Assembly: GCF_022341425.1 (NCBI RefSeq)
Contig: NZ_JABFUC010000001.1
Coordinates: 62,001-126,000, forward strand
Source: Billgrantia campisalis
GTDB lineage: Bacteria; Pseudomonadota; Gammaproteobacteria; Pseudomonadales; Halomonadaceae
Direction of reading: 5' to 3'
Length of the DNA: 64,000 nt
The notes below the pieces were generated by a model that made no database searches, was not told the DNA's origin, and saw only the letters and a program-made list of their open reading frames with translations. The position numbers and the translations under genes are program-made. Numbering within the stretch: position 1 is the stretch's first letter; every line of letters starts with the position of its first letter. Shown here piece by piece: positions 1-8,892 of the stretch.

Positions 1-843
1 GATGCCCTCGCTGCTGCGGCGCACCGTGCCCACGGTACCGGAGAGCCCCTCCTGCATGTGCGACAGCGAGGTGAACAGCCGGCCGATTTCATTGTTGCCG
101 CGCTTCTCCACGGGGTGGGAGAGGTCCCCCTTGGCCACGCCCTCGAAGTAGTTCACCAGCCGGGCCAGCGGCTTGAGCACGTTGACCGTGATGCCCCACA
201 TGGCGATGACCATGACCAGGGCCGACCCCAGCAGCACAGCAAAAATGGCCAGCTTGAGCAGGTTCGCCACCTGGCTGTAGTCGGTATGGTGGGCAGCCCC
301 GAAGGCCTGGGCCGCCTCGAAGTAGTCGGCCGCCGCTGCGTTGAAGCGCTCGTTGAGCGCCGCCGCCTGGGAATTCAGCTCCGCAAAGCCGTCGGTATCG
401 TTGTCGACCAGGGTGGCCTGCTGTGGCCTGAGCGCCTCCGATATGAGCGCGGTGGCGCTTGCAGATATCCGCTCGACCATCGACTCATGTGCCGGCTGGG
501 TCGGCATCGCCGCGAACGCTTCGATGGTGGCCTGGATAGCGTCGAGCTGGCCGGCAACCGCCTCGGCCTGCTCGACGCTTTCACGCAGCGCCTGCCGGTT
601 GCGCGCATCCAGCTGCGCATCGTGGATCTGCTGCAGCTCGAGGCGCGTGGAGAGCATCTGAGCATTGGCCCGGTTGAGCGTGGATTGCTGGTCCACGTTA
701 ACCTCGTTGAGCAAACGCAGCGCTTCCTGCCCCTGGCTGACGGCATAGACCCCCAAGCCACTAAGCAACACCAGCATGCCGGCGAAGAACACCAGCACCA
801 AACTCCAGCTGAGCCGCACGGTCATGTTGTCGATAAGCTTCAC
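1..843 (-). CDS. Methyl-accepting chemotaxis protein, Tar-like (3' end cut off by window edge)
   Basis: Transmembrane chemoreceptor that senses a periplasmic ligand and controls CheA. Only the N-terminal 281 residues are present. They show a cytoplasmic start, a first membrane segment (about residues 11-33), a helical periplasmic domain of the Tar four-helix type (about 35-190), a second membrane segment (about 193-217) and a HAMP domain. The cytoplasmic signalling tip lies beyond position 1. The start is GTG at 843, placed by GAGG eight bases upstream; the nearby ATG upstream is out of frame. It follows another receptor gene by 88 bases and is probably the last known gene of the motAB-cheAW-receptor operon. 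The ligand cannot be told from the sequence. Confidence 0.88.
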   Translation of the reverse strand, partial: MKLIDNMTVRLSWSLVLVFFAGMLVLLSGLGVYAVSQGQEALRLLNEVNVDQQSTLNRANAQMLSTRLELQQIHDAQLDARNRQALRESVEQAEAVAGQLDAIQATIEAFAAMPTQPAHESMVERISASATALISEALRPQQATLVDNDTDGFAELNSQAAALNERFNAAAADYFEAAQAFGAAHHTDYSQVANLLKLAIFAVLLGSALVMVIAMWGITVNVLKPLARLVNYFEGVAKGDLSHPVEKRGNNEIGRLFTSLSHMQEGLSGTVGTVRRSSEGI

Positions 844-931
844 GTCGTTCCCTCATGATCGCCAGGCAAGCCGCCTGATCGTTGTTGTCGACCGGCCGGC
901 AGCCAGCGACTGCCGCCCGCCTGCCACGCCC

Positions 932-2581
932 TCAGGCATCCACCGGCTCATGCCGCGCGCCGCGCGACCACTCGGTGTCGGCCTGCGGCAGGGGCAGGGA
1001 GCGCGGCCGCGGGTCGACAGCGGCTCCCCCGCCCGGCTGGCCAGTCATACGGAAGTGCGCCACCTGCTGGACCAGTTGGCGGCTCTGCTCGCGCAGCCGC
1101 TGGGTGGCGGTGTTGCTGGACTGCACCAGTCCCGAGTTCTGCTGGGTCATCTGGTCCATCTGGGTGACGGCCTGGTTGACCTGCTCGATGCCACTGCTCT
1201 GCTCCACCGAAGCCGACGAGATCTCGGCCACGAGGGTGCTGAGCTGCGTAATGTCGCGCACCATGCCCTGGATCACCTCGCCGGTCTCGCGTACCAGCTG
1301 ACTACCGCGGGTCACCTGGTTGTCGGACTGTTCGATCAGCGCCTTGATCTCCTGGGCCGCTTCCGAGCTGCGACTGGCCAGTTTGCGCACCTCTTCGGCC
1401 ACCACGGCGAAGCCGCGACCGTGCTCACCGGCGCGCGCCGCTTCCACCGAGGCGTTCAGCGCCAGGATATTGGTCTGGAAGGCGATGGATTCGATGGTGT
1501 CGACGATGCTGGTCATCTGCACGGCGCTGTCGTTGATACTCGACATGGCCTCGATGACGCTCTCCATCGACTCGCTGCCGTGCTGGGCGCTCCGTTCGGT
1601 GTTGCCGGCAAGCGTACGGGCCTGATCGGCATGCTCGGCGTTCTGCCGCACCGTCTGGGTCAGCTGCTCCATGCTCGAGGCGGTCTCCTCCAGCGAGGCG
1701 GCCTGCTGCTCGGTGCGGGTAGCCAACTCGTCGTTGACGCCGACGATGCTGTCCACCTCGTGGTCGACCTCTTCGGCGCGGCGGTTGATCTCGCCGATGG
1801 TGGACGCAAGCGAGCCACGCATGCGGTCGATATGGTAGAGCAGGCTGCTCTGGTCGCCCTTGCGCAGCTGTACGTCGGAGGTCAGGTCGCCGTCGGCGAT
1901 ATGCCCGACGAACTGCGCGGCATGATGGGGCTCGCCGCCCAGGCGCCGGGAAATATCGCGAAAGACGCTGGCGATCAGCAGGGTCAGCGGCAGACCCACG
2001 CCGATCAGGCGCACCAGGCTCCAGATCAGGGTGGAGAGAAACTCCTCGTTGATGTCATCGATATAGACACCGGTACCCAGATACCAGCCCCAGGGAGCGA
2101 ACTCAGCGTTGAAGGAGGACTTGAGGGTCAGCTCGCCATCGGACTCGTGGGCCCAGAGGTAGTCGACGAAGCCGTCGTCATGGTGCACCGACTCGACGAA
2201 TTCGGGAAACAGCCGACGCCCCTCGTCGTTCTCGAAATCGCCGACATGGGTGCCTACCGGTAGCCGGGGGTGGGCCAGGAGCTCGAAATCGTCATTGAAG
2301 ACGAAGAAATAGCCACGCCCCTCGTCGTACACCATGTTGCGTACGGTGGCGGCGGCCTGGGTGCGCGCCTCCTGCTCGTCGACCTCGCCGGCGGCGACGC
2401 GCTGGGCCTGGCCCTCAACGGCGTTGAGGGCCATGTCCATGTAGTCGCGCAACGCCCCTTTGCGCTCGTCGATCATGAGCTGGCGGTTTTCCCAGGCTCC
2501 CCAGGCCACCAGCAGGATCATCGCCAGCCAGATGAACCCGAAAGATCCCCACAGCTTTTGCATCGTCGACAGTCTTAACAT
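932..2581 (-). CDS. Methyl-accepting chemotaxis protein with single Cache sensor domain
   Basis: Chemoreceptor of 549 residues. An N-terminal membrane segment (about 12-30) is followed by a periplasmic single Cache domain (about 35-185, with the GYFFV and GTGVYI stretches typical of sCache_2). A second membrane segment (about 190-208), a HAMP region and the MCP signalling domain follow. The hairpin tip contains the conserved [20 protein letters not shown] stretch at about 370-390. No NWETF-type CheR/CheB tether is seen at the C terminus. AGGGTG lies about five bases before the ATG. It lies 90 bases downstream of cheW, so it is probably in the same transcript. Cache domains usually bind small organic acids or amino acids; the ligand here is unknown. 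Confidence 0.93.
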   Translation of the reverse strand: MLRLSTMQKLWGSFGFIWLAMILLVAWGAWENRQLMIDERKGALRDYMDMALNAVEGQAQRVAAGEVDEQEARTQAAATVRNMVYDEGRGYFFVFNDDFELLAHPRLPVGTHVGDFENDEGRRLFPEFVESVHHDDGFVDYLWAHESDGELTLKSSFNAEFAPWGWYLGTGVYIDDINEEFLSTLIWSLVRLIGVGLPLTLLIASVFRDISRRLGGEPHHAAQFVGHIADGDLTSDVQLRKGDQSSLLYHIDRMRGSLASTIGEINRRAEEVDHEVDSIVGVNDELATRTEQQAASLEETASSMEQLTQTVRQNAEHADQARTLAGNTERSAQHGSESMESVIEAMSSINDSAVQMTSIVDTIESIAFQTNILALNASVEAARAGEHGRGFAVVAEEVRKLASRSSEAAQEIKALIEQSDNQVTRGSQLVRETGEVIQGMVRDITQLSTLVAEISSASVEQSSGIEQVNQAVTQMDQMTQQNSGLVQSSNTATQRLREQSRQLVQQVAHFRMTGQPGGGAAVDPRPRSLPLPQADTEWSRGARHEPVDA

Positions 2582-2671
2582 GCAACACCCTGATCCCGTT
2601 GGCCTAATAAAGAAAAGCCTGATTAGTTTATCTCGATCCTGCCAAAAGCGACTTGACCCCGGCCAAGGGCC

Positions 2672-3166
2672 CTATTCGGCCACCCGCTCGACGAGCGCCA
2701 TCTCGTCGCTGGTCAGCAGCTTGTCGATGTCGACGATCACCAGCATGCGATCCTCCAGGCTGCCAAGCCCGCTGAGGAAATCGGAGGAGAGGGTGACCCC
2801 GAACTCGGGTGCCGGCTTGATCTGATCCGGCGACAGGGTCATGACGTCGGAGACGCCGTCGACGACGATGCCCACCACGCGATCCTCCACGTTGACCACG
2901 ATCACCACCGTCTGGCCGCCGTACTCCACCTTGTCGAGGTGAAACTTGATGCGCAGATCGACGATCGGCACGATCACGCCGCGCAGATTGGTCACGCCCT
3001 TGATGAAGTCCGGGGCGTTGGCGATGCGGGTCACGTTCTCGTAGCCACGGATCTCCTGCACCTTGAGGATATCGACGGCGTACTCTTCGTCGCCCAGCGA
3101 AAACACCAGGAACTCACGGTTGTGGGCTTCGGCGGCGGCCATCGCCGCTTCGGGAGTCTGATTCAT
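2672..3166 (-). CDS. cheW: Chemotaxis coupling protein CheW
   Basis: Adaptor of 164 residues that links chemoreceptors to the CheA kinase in the polar array. It is a single CheW-like SH3-type domain from about residue 18 to 155, with the family motifs [15 protein letters not shown] (about 34-44), [14 protein letters not shown] (about 59-72) and the terminal [11 protein letters not shown]. Length matches E. coli CheW (167). Its ATG overlaps the cheA stop by four bases, so the two are translationally coupled. No independent promoter was seen. Confidence 0.97.
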   Translation of the reverse strand: MNQTPEAAMAAAEAHNREFLVFSLGDEEYAVDILKVQEIRGYENVTRIANAPDFIKGVTNLRGVIVPIVDLRIKFHLDKVEYGGQTVVIVVNVEDRVVGIVVDGVSDVMTLSPDQIKPAPEFGVTLSSDFLSGLGSLEDRMLVIVDIDKLLTSDEMALVERVAE

Positions 3167-5328
3167 GATGAGGTCTCCAGCTCATTGACAGAAAAGGCTT
3201 CCAGTGAATCGGCGTCGCGCCTGGGCCGGCGCGCCTCCTTCTTGGCACGGCTCAGCTTGTGCAGGCCGGTGATATCCAGGATCAGGGCAACGCTGCCATC
3301 CCCCAGAATGGTCGCCGCCGACACCCCCGGCACCTTGCGGTAGTTGGTTTCCAGGTTCTTCACCACTACCTGTTGCTGGCCCACCAGGTCGTCCACCAGC
3401 AGCGCATAGCGGCGTCCCTCGCCCTGGACGATCACGGCGATGGTCTCGGTGAGTTCGGTCTTGGCACCCGCCACGTCCAGCGCCTCGTGTACCGCCACCA
3501 CCGGCAGGTATTCGTCGCGCACCTTGAGCACCACGTCGTCGCCGGCCATGGCGTAGAGCTCCTCCCGCGTCGGCTGCAGCGACTCGAGCACCGCCGACAG
3601 CGGCAGGATAAACATCTCCTCGCCGACCTTGATCGACATGCCGTCGAGAATCGCCAGGGTCAGGGGCAGCACGATACGGATGGTCGTGCCCTCGCCGGGC
3701 CGCGACATGATCACCACATGACCGCCCATTCCCTGGATATTGCGCTTGACCACGTCCATGCCCACGCCGCGACCGGATACATCGGTCACCGCCTTGGCGG
3801 TGGAGAAGCCCGGGGCGAAGATCAGCTGCCACACCTCGTCGTCGCTCATGCTATCGGAGACGTTGAGGCCGTTTTCACGCGCTTTGGCGAGCAGCTTGTC
3901 GCGATTGAGGCCGGCGCCGTCGTCGATCACCTCGATGATGATGTTGCCACCCTGATGCCTGGCGGAGAGCGTCAGCTTGCCGGTGCGCGGCTTGCCGGCC
4001 GCCTCGCGGTCGTCCGGCATCTCGATGCCGTGGTCGAGGCTGTTGCGCACCAGGTGCGTCAACGGGTCGATGATCCGCTCGGTGAGGCTCTTGTCGAGCT
4101 CGGTGGACTCGCCCTCGGTGACCAGCTCGATCTCCTTGCCAAGCTTGCCGGCGGTTTCCCGCACCACTCGTGGAAAGCGGCTGAACACGAAATCCATGGG
4201 GATCATGCGGATCGACATCACGGCTTCCTGCAGGTCCCGCGCATTGCGCTGCAGCAGGCTCATGCCGTTGACCAGATTACCGTTGGCCGGGCCGTCGAGT
4301 TCGCTGACGGTCTGGTCGAGCATCGACTGGGTGATGATCAGCTCGCCCACCAGGTTGATGATCTGGTCGACCTTGTCGACCGAGACGCGAATCGATGTGC
4401 TCTCGCTGCCGCCGGGCTTGGCCTTGGCCTTGGCCTTGCTCTTGGGCTTGGCCGGCACCTTGTCATCCGGCGCTTTGGTCGCCGGCTGAGGCTCGGCCGG
4501 CGGCGTCGCGGATGTTGCTGCCGGCGCGGACTGGGACGACGGCTCGGCCTGGGTGGGCGACTCGCTGGGCGCTGGCGCCTCCTCGGATGCCGCGGGCGCC
4601 GCCTCGGATGCCGCGGGCGCCGCCTCGGCGCTGATCTCCAGCTGGTCGGCATCGACGATAAAGCACATTACCGCTTCGATATCGTCATCGCTGATGGTCG
4701 ACTCCAGCACCACCTCGTAGCGGGTCTGATCGCCGCGCTGCTCGATCACCTCGCCAAGCTGCCCCAGTTCCTCCACCAGCAGTTCGCGATCCTTGTCGGC
4801 CACGCCCAGCAGCGCCACCACGCGACGCCCGCCGCCATCGGCAGCTGAGTCAGCAGCCTGCGACTCGGCGGACGGTTCCGGCGTCGCCGCGGGCTCCGGT
4901 TCCGGCTTGGAGGGAGGGGCGCCGCCCTCCAGATCCTGGCCGATCTCCTCCAGCGCCAGCTGCTGAAGCGTGCGGCAGATGCGTTCGAAGGCCTCCTGAT
5001 CGGGCTCATCGCCGTTACGGTAGGCATCTAACTGATCGCTGAGCATATCCTTGGTTTCCAGAAAGGTATCGACGATATCGCTGCGCAGGGCCAGCTCCCC
5101 CTTGCGGGTGTGATCCAGCAGGTTCTCGAAGAGGTGCGTGGTCTTCTGCAGCACGTCGAAGCCGAAGGTGCCCGCCCCTCCCTTGATCGAGTGGGCGGCA
5201 CGGAAGATAGCGTTGAGCTGCTCGACATCCGGCTCGTCCACGTCGAGCTCCAGGAGGTGACGTTCCATATCCGCCAGCAGCTCTTCGGCTTCCTCGAAAA
5301 ACGTCTCATAGAAGTCCGTGATATCCAT
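3163..5328 (-). CDS. cheA: Chemotaxis histidine kinase CheA
   Basis: Cytoplasmic kinase that phosphorylates CheY and CheB in response to receptors; 721 residues from the chosen start. P1 Hpt domain with the phospho-acceptor His in [10 protein letters not shown] (about residue 48); a P2-like segment about 160-235; a long Ala/Pro/Glu linker about 235-310 with an AAPAASE repeat; P3 dimerisation; P4 ATPase with the N box ([12 protein letters not shown]), G1 (DDGAGL) and G2 (GRGVGMD); a C-terminal CheW-like P5 domain. Three in-frame starts lie close together. The ATG at 5328 is preferred because AGGTGG sits eight bases upstream and the protein then begins [11 protein letters not shown] as in E. 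coli. Overlaps cheW by four bases and follows motB by 51. Confidence 0.97.
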   Translation of the reverse strand: MDITDFYETFFEEAEELLADMERHLLELDVDEPDVEQLNAIFRAAHSIKGGAGTFGFDVLQKTTHLFENLLDHTRKGELALRSDIVDTFLETKDMLSDQLDAYRNGDEPDQEAFERICRTLQQLALEEIGQDLEGGAPPSKPEPEPAATPEPSAESQAADSAADGGGRRVVALLGVADKDRELLVEELGQLGEVIEQRGDQTRYEVVLESTISDDDIEAVMCFIVDADQLEISAEAAPAASEAAPAASEEAPAPSESPTQAEPSSQSAPAATSATPPAEPQPATKAPDDKVPAKPKSKAKAKAKPGGSESTSIRVSVDKVDQIINLVGELIITQSMLDQTVSELDGPANGNLVNGMSLLQRNARDLQEAVMSIRMIPMDFVFSRFPRVVRETAGKLGKEIELVTEGESTELDKSLTERIIDPLTHLVRNSLDHGIEMPDDREAAGKPRTGKLTLSARHQGGNIIIEVIDDGAGLNRDKLLAKARENGLNVSDSMSDDEVWQLIFAPGFSTAKAVTDVSGRGVGMDVVKRNIQGMGGHVVIMSRPGEGTTIRIVLPLTLAILDGMSIKVGEEMFILPLSAVLESLQPTREELYAMAGDDVVLKVRDEYLPVVAVHEALDVAGAKTELTETIAVIVQGEGRRYALLVDDLVGQQQVVVKNLETNYRKVPGVSAATILGDGSVALILDITGLHKLSRAKKEARRPRRDADSLEAFSVNELETSS

Positions 5329-5379
5329 GCGCATTACCACCTGGTGTCAAAATGGGTTCCAAGCCCCGCGTTACGTCGC

Positions 5380-6327
5380 TTACTCGCTGCCAAGCGAACG
5401 ACGCAGGCTTTCCGTGAACTGCACCACCGGCGCCAGCTCCACCTCGCTCTCCAGTCGCGAGCTCATGGGGCTAGGCGTGCCCGGCCCGCTCTGCAGGCTC
5501 GGGCGGCGGATATAGTCGGCCACATCGGGCAGCAGCACCAACAGCTCGATTCGCCGATTTACCGGGTCACGCGAATCGGTATCCGGCAGTACTACCCGGT
5601 CGGCCAGGCCCGAGACCCTCAGCAGCTTGTCGGGCTCCAATCCACCCGCCACCAACTCCCGCCGAGAGGCATTGGCACGATCGCTGGAGAGCTCCCAGTT
5701 GCTGTAGCCTCGATAGCCCCCCACGAAGGGCCGGCTGTCGGTATGACCGCTGATGCTCAGGTCATTGGGCAGCTCGTTGAGCAGCGGGGCGATCGTGCGC
5801 AGCAGGTTGCGCATGTAAGGCTCCACCCGGTCGCTGCCGATAGCGAACATGGGGCGCTGCTCGGTATCCAGCAGCTGGATACGCAGCCCCTCTTGGGTCA
5901 GGTCGAAGCGCATCTGCTGGCGCAGTTCACGCAGTTCCGGGTCGGCCTCGATCACCGTCTCGATGCGCCGCTGCAGGTCGGTGAAGAAGCGCCGCTGCTG
6001 CTCGCTGGGCCGACTGAACTGACGGGTATCGACCCGCGCCCGCTCGCCGTCACTGTGCACCGGATCCGGGCCGCCGCCGGGAATCACCTGGGTACTGCCG
6101 GAACGATCGCCGCCGGTGATGGCACTTACCAGAGGGGTACTGAAGTACTCCGACACCCCCTGGCGCTGCTCCTCGGTGGCCACCGAGAGAATCCACATGA
6201 CCAGGAACAGCGCCATCAGCGCGGTCATGAAGTCGGCCAGGGCGATCTTCCAGCTACCGCCGTGATGGGCGTGCACCACCTTCTTGCGCCGAATGACGAT
6301 CGGCCGCTTGCCACCGCTCTCACTCAT
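5380..6327 (-). CDS. motB: Flagellar stator protein MotB
   Basis: Stator subunit of 315 residues that, with MotA, forms the ion channel and anchors it to peptidoglycan. One membrane helix (about 27-49) carries Asp32 in the IALADFMTALMALFLVMW stretch, at the same position as the proton-binding Asp of E. coli MotB. The plug and linker follow, then an OmpA/MotB peptidoglycan-binding domain (about 140-270) with SGHTDSRPF and NWELSSDRANASRR. The stator residues look like the proton type, although ion choice cannot be settled by eye. The ATG overlaps the motA stop by four bases (ATGA). Confidence 0.97.
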   Translation of the reverse strand: MSESGGKRPIVIRRKKVVHAHHGGSWKIALADFMTALMALFLVMWILSVATEEQRQGVSEYFSTPLVSAITGGDRSGSTQVIPGGGPDPVHSDGERARVDTRQFSRPSEQQRRFFTDLQRRIETVIEADPELRELRQQMRFDLTQEGLRIQLLDTEQRPMFAIGSDRVEPYMRNLLRTIAPLLNELPNDLSISGHTDSRPFVGGYRGYSNWELSSDRANASRRELVAGGLEPDKLLRVSGLADRVVLPDTDSRDPVNRRIELLVLLPDVADYIRRPSLQSGPGTPSPMSSRLESEVELAPVVQFTESLRRSLGSE

Positions 6328-7196
6328 TCGCCGACAGCGCCCGTCTTGGCGTTACGCACGTAATCCTCGAGCTCGGAGAACCCCGGGCGCTCCTCGGTAA
6401 ACAGCGCCTTGCGACCGAACTCTACCGCCAACTGCGGCGCATAGCCGTGCAGGCTGGCCAGCAGAGTGATACGCATGCACTGCAGCATCTTCTCCGCCTC
6501 TTTGATCTGGCGCTCGATGCTGCTGGCCACCGGATTGATGAAGCCGTAGCCCATCAGGATCCCCAGAAAGGTGCCCACCAGGGCGTGGGCGATCATCTCG
6601 CCCATCTGATCGGGCCCGGCATCGGCGTAGGTCAGCGCCTTGACCACCCCCATGACCGCGGCCACGATGCCGAACGCCGGCATGGCATCGCCCACCTTGG
6701 CGATGGCGTCGGCGGGGATGTGCGCCTCCTTCTCGAAGGTTTCGATCTCATGGAGCATCAGCTCGTCGATCTCCATGGGATCCATGCCGCCGCTGACCAT
6801 CAGGCGCAGGTAGTCGGTCAGGAAGTTCATCACCATCGGGTCCGACAAGACCTTGGGATGCTCCTGGAAGAGCGCGCTCTCCTGAGGGCTGTCGATATCC
6901 CGCTCGATGCCCAGCATGCCCTCGCGGCGGATCTTGCTCAGCAGCTTGTACTGCACCGCGAGCAGCTCCATGTACATGGCCTTGTTGTAGTTCTTGGTGC
7001 GCCGGAGCTTGGGGAAAATCTTGAAAGTGGCCTTGATCGCCTTGCCGTTATTGGCGGCAATGAAGGCGCCCACCCCGGCGCCGCCGATCATCAGCAGCTC
7101 GGTGGGCTGGTAGAGCGGCCCGAGAAAGCCCCCCGCCAGAACGAAACCGCCAAACACGCAGAGTATGACGACGATGTAGCCAACCAGAATCAGCAC
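6324..7196 (-). CDS. motA: Flagellar motor stator protein MotA
   Basis: Four-helix inner-membrane stator subunit that delivers torque to FliG; 290 residues (E. coli 295). The start is taken as GTG at 7196. AAAGGA lies eight bases upstream, and the protein then begins LILVGYIVV, aligning with the E. coli MLILLGYLVV start. The longer in-frame reading to 7235 runs into the leader. The conserved loop prolines are seen in PAFGIVAAVMGVVKAL and MGYGFINP, and the cytoplasmic loop has the charged residues expected for FliG contact. First gene of motAB-cheAW-mcp; a sigma-28 promoter lies 43 bases upstream of the start codon. Confidence 0.96.
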   Translation of the reverse strand: MLILVGYIVVILCVFGGFVLAGGFLGPLYQPTELLMIGGAGVGAFIAANNGKAIKATFKIFPKLRRTKNYNKAMYMELLAVQYKLLSKIRREGMLGIERDIDSPQESALFQEHPKVLSDPMVMNFLTDYLRLMVSGGMDPMEIDELMLHEIETFEKEAHIPADAIAKVGDAMPAFGIVAAVMGVVKALTYADAGPDQMGEMIAHALVGTFLGILMGYGFINPVASSIERQIKEAEKMLQCMRITLLASLHGYAPQLAVEFGRKALFTEERPGFSELEDYVRNAKTGAVGE

Positions 7197-7238
7197 AACC
7201 GATATCCTTTCATGGATGCGACTTGTCGATATCACGGG

Positions 7239-7265
7239 TTATCGGCCACGCCTTCGCCGACTTGA
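7239..7265 (-). promoter_or_regulatory. Sigma-28 (FliA) promoter of motA
   Basis: Read on the minus strand: TCAA, exactly 15 bases, then a perfect GCCGATAA. It lies between the flhDC terminator and motA and should drive motAB-cheAW and the receptors as late flagellar genes. Confidence 0.85.
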
Positions 7266-7303
7266 GCCCGAAAGTGAAAAAAGCTCACCCGCAGCGCCTG
7301 CCC

Positions 7304-7339
7304 AAAAAGACGCCGCCCCGGCGGCGGGCCGGGGCGGCG
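7304..7339 (-). terminator. Rho-independent terminator after flhC
   Basis: An 11-bp perfect GC stem (7311-7321 paired with 7329-7339) with a 7-base loop is followed on the minus strand by TCTTTTT. It separates flhDC from the motA transcript, whose promoter lies just downstream. Confidence 0.85.
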
Positions 7340-7380
7340 ACGATGTCACGAGCGAGGACCCGCAGGCCCGACCAGAGCCG

Positions 7381-7965
7381 TCAGGCGCCTGCGCGCCGGG
7401 CCGTCGGCTCGAGGCACTGCACCTTGCCCCTCGCCGCCTCGTCTTCACGACGCTTGCGAGTCTTGCCGGCCCGGGAAGGCGGCATGCAGATGCCGCACAC
7501 GTAATCGTGGTCGGGGGTGTGGGCATGGGCCACGAAATGCCCGCCGCACTGATTACAGGTGGAGAGCTGCAGCAGGTCGCTCTCGAAAAAGCGCACCAGG
7601 GTCCAGGCCCGCGTCAGGCCCAGCACCGGCTCCACCCGATCGATCGCCACCTGCTCCCCGTAGAGCCGGTAGGCCGTGACGAACGCCGACATGCGCTCGC
7701 TGCGCTGATCTTCGACCAGCCGACGATAAATGTTGTAGAACAGCGAGGCGTGCACGTTGGGCAGCCAGGTGATGAACCAGTCGGTGGAGAACGGCAGCAT
7801 GCCCTTGGGGGGCGACATGCCGCGCACCTCCTTGAACAGCCGGATCAGCCGCGCACGACTCAGGTCGGTCTCGGTCTCCAGCACCTGCAGGCGCGCCCCG
7901 AGTTCGATCAGCTCGATGGCCAGCCGAACCTGACGCATCTCCTCGACGAGGCTTTTTTGCGACAT
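7381..7965 (-). CDS. flhC: Flagellar master regulator subunit FlhC
   Basis: Transcriptional activator that forms the FlhD4C2 complex and switches on class II flagellar genes with sigma-70; 194 residues. The four zinc ligands are present as CNQC (137, 140) and CGIC (157, 160), at the same positions as in E. coli FlhC. The RLVEDQRSERMSAF stretch is typical of the family. The C-terminal tail is basic and of low complexity. Two bases separate it from the flhD stop. A strong terminator follows. Confidence 0.97.
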   Translation of the reverse strand: MSQKSLVEEMRQVRLAIELIELGARLQVLETETDLSRARLIRLFKEVRGMSPPKGMLPFSTDWFITWLPNVHASLFYNIYRRLVEDQRSERMSAFVTAYRLYGEQVAIDRVEPVLGLTRAWTLVRFFESDLLQLSTCNQCGGHFVAHAHTPDHDYVCGICMPPSRAGKTRKRREDEAARGKVQCLEPTARRAGA

Positions 7966-7967
7966 GC

Positions 7968-8294
7968 TCAGCCCTCCGCGGTCAGCCGTTCACCGGAACG
8001 CCCCGCCATCAGCAGCGACGCATGGAACTGGGAAAGGCCGTTGTCGCGAGGGTTGTCGACCACCTGGCGCAAACGGTCGGCGCCGTCATGGCCGAAATGG
8101 CAGAGCAGCTGGTTGCTGCGGGCCAGACGCGTCAGCTGCGTAGCGCCCAGCGACTGCAGCAGATCGGCCATTTCGTCATCGATCTTGAGACGAAAGAGCG
8201 CGGCGCTACGGTCCTCGCTGAGCAGACGCTGGGCCAGCAACAGATAGGCGAGATTAAGCTCCTGGATCTCCTCCAGGTGATGCATTTTCGTCAT
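7968..8294 (-). CDS. flhD: Flagellar master regulator subunit FlhD
   Basis: Partner of FlhC in the master activator complex; 108 residues. The all-helical family signature runs LEEIQELNLAYLLLAQRLL (about 7-25) and MADLLQSLGATQLTRLA. Cys65 in the LLCHF stretch matches the intersubunit disulfide Cys of E. coli FlhD. The first ATG (8294) is chosen because AGGGA lies about six bases upstream; a second ATG three codons later is possible. First gene of the flhDC operon, which has a long AT-rich leader. Confidence 0.96.
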   Translation of the reverse strand: MTKMHHLEEIQELNLAYLLLAQRLLSEDRSAALFRLKIDDEMADLLQSLGATQLTRLARSNQLLCHFGHDGADRLRQVVDNPRDNGLSQFHASLLMAGRSGERLTAEG

Positions 8295-8592
8295 ATTATT
8301 CCCTGCACGCGGTGGTTGCTGCGTGTCCTTATTTTTTTACCCTACCGAGCGAGGGCATCGGCACTAGCGACACTACGCCCGATTAGGACTTCCTTTTTAA
8401 TCGGAAGCATTTTGCGGCCTCGCTGCGCCCCTGCCAACTGAGCAAGGGACGCAGATGAACATGGCCCGGCATGACGAAGATCAATACTTTTTTATTAGGG
8501 CATTAACTCCTTGTCACGACTGACAAAAATCAGCCACACCGTTCTTGACAAACAAAAAAAAGCCCAGCAAAGAAGCACATAAAAACAATTTG
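8295..8592 (-). promoter_or_regulatory. flhDC promoter and leader region with inverted repeat
   Basis: Gene-free stretch of about 300 bases, clearly more AT-rich than its surroundings, as is usual for flhDC control regions that integrate many regulators. A perfect inverted repeat TTGTCA-N4-TGACAA lies at 8511-8526. A weaker hairpin (CTTCC/GGAAG arms) lies about 90 bases before flhD. On the minus strand, T-rich sequence at 8540-8590 may end the upstream flhB-like transcript. No promoter hexamers can be assigned with confidence. Confidence 0.5.
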
Positions 8593-8892
8593 TTACATTT
8601 TTTTACCATCCGGCCGAGCGGATTGCGACTCCGAGAGTTCGTAGACCCAAACCAACAGCTCGGCAATGACCTGATACAGCGCCGGCGGGATGCGCTCGTC
8701 GAGATCGAGCCCCATCAGCAGGCCGACCAACTCCGGGGCATCGTGAACATAGATACCCTGTCGCTGCGCCTCGGCGAGAATGCGCTCGGCCATGTCGCCA
8801 TACCCCTTGGCCAGCACTCGCGGCGCATCGTCGCCGTCGCGATAGGCCAGCGCCACCGCCTGGCGACGGCATTCAGGCCCCGATTTCGCCAT
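8593..8892 (-). CDS. Stand-alone FlhB C-terminal-domain protein (FlhB-like export switch homologue)
   Basis: Small protein of 99 residues that resembles only the cytoplasmic C-terminal domain of the export-switch protein FlhB/YscU. The family stretches seen are AVALAYRDGDDAPRVLAKG, ILAEAQRQGIYVHDAPELVGLL and LDERIPPALYQVIAELLVWVYEL. The NPTH autocleavage motif and all membrane helices of full FlhB are absent, as in other free FlhB-like proteins. It starts inside the end of the FliK-like gene (20-base overlap), so the two are co-translated. Role unknown; it may modulate export specificity. Confidence 0.85.
   Translation of the reverse strand: MAKSGPECRRQAVALAYRDGDDAPRVLAKGYGDMAERILAEAQRQGIYVHDAPELVGLLMGLDLDERIPPALYQVIAELLVWVYELSESQSARPDGKKM

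Noticed and set aside
58..858. Plus-strand reading of 266 codons at the left edge
   Set aside because: Shadow of the Tar-like receptor on the minus strand; His/Gln/Arg-rich with no family pattern.
2600..2660. Possible sigma-28 site before the sCache receptor
   Set aside because: TCAA with 15-base spacing is followed by ATCGAGAT, too far from GCCGATAA.
3259..4848. Plus-strand reading of 529 codons over cheA
   Set aside because: Antisense shadow of cheA with low-complexity His/Gly/Leu/Arg sequence; high-GC DNA gives many such frames.
7311..7339. GC-rich palindrome before motA as an operator
   Set aside because: Stem with T tail on the minus strand directly after flhC is better read as a terminator.
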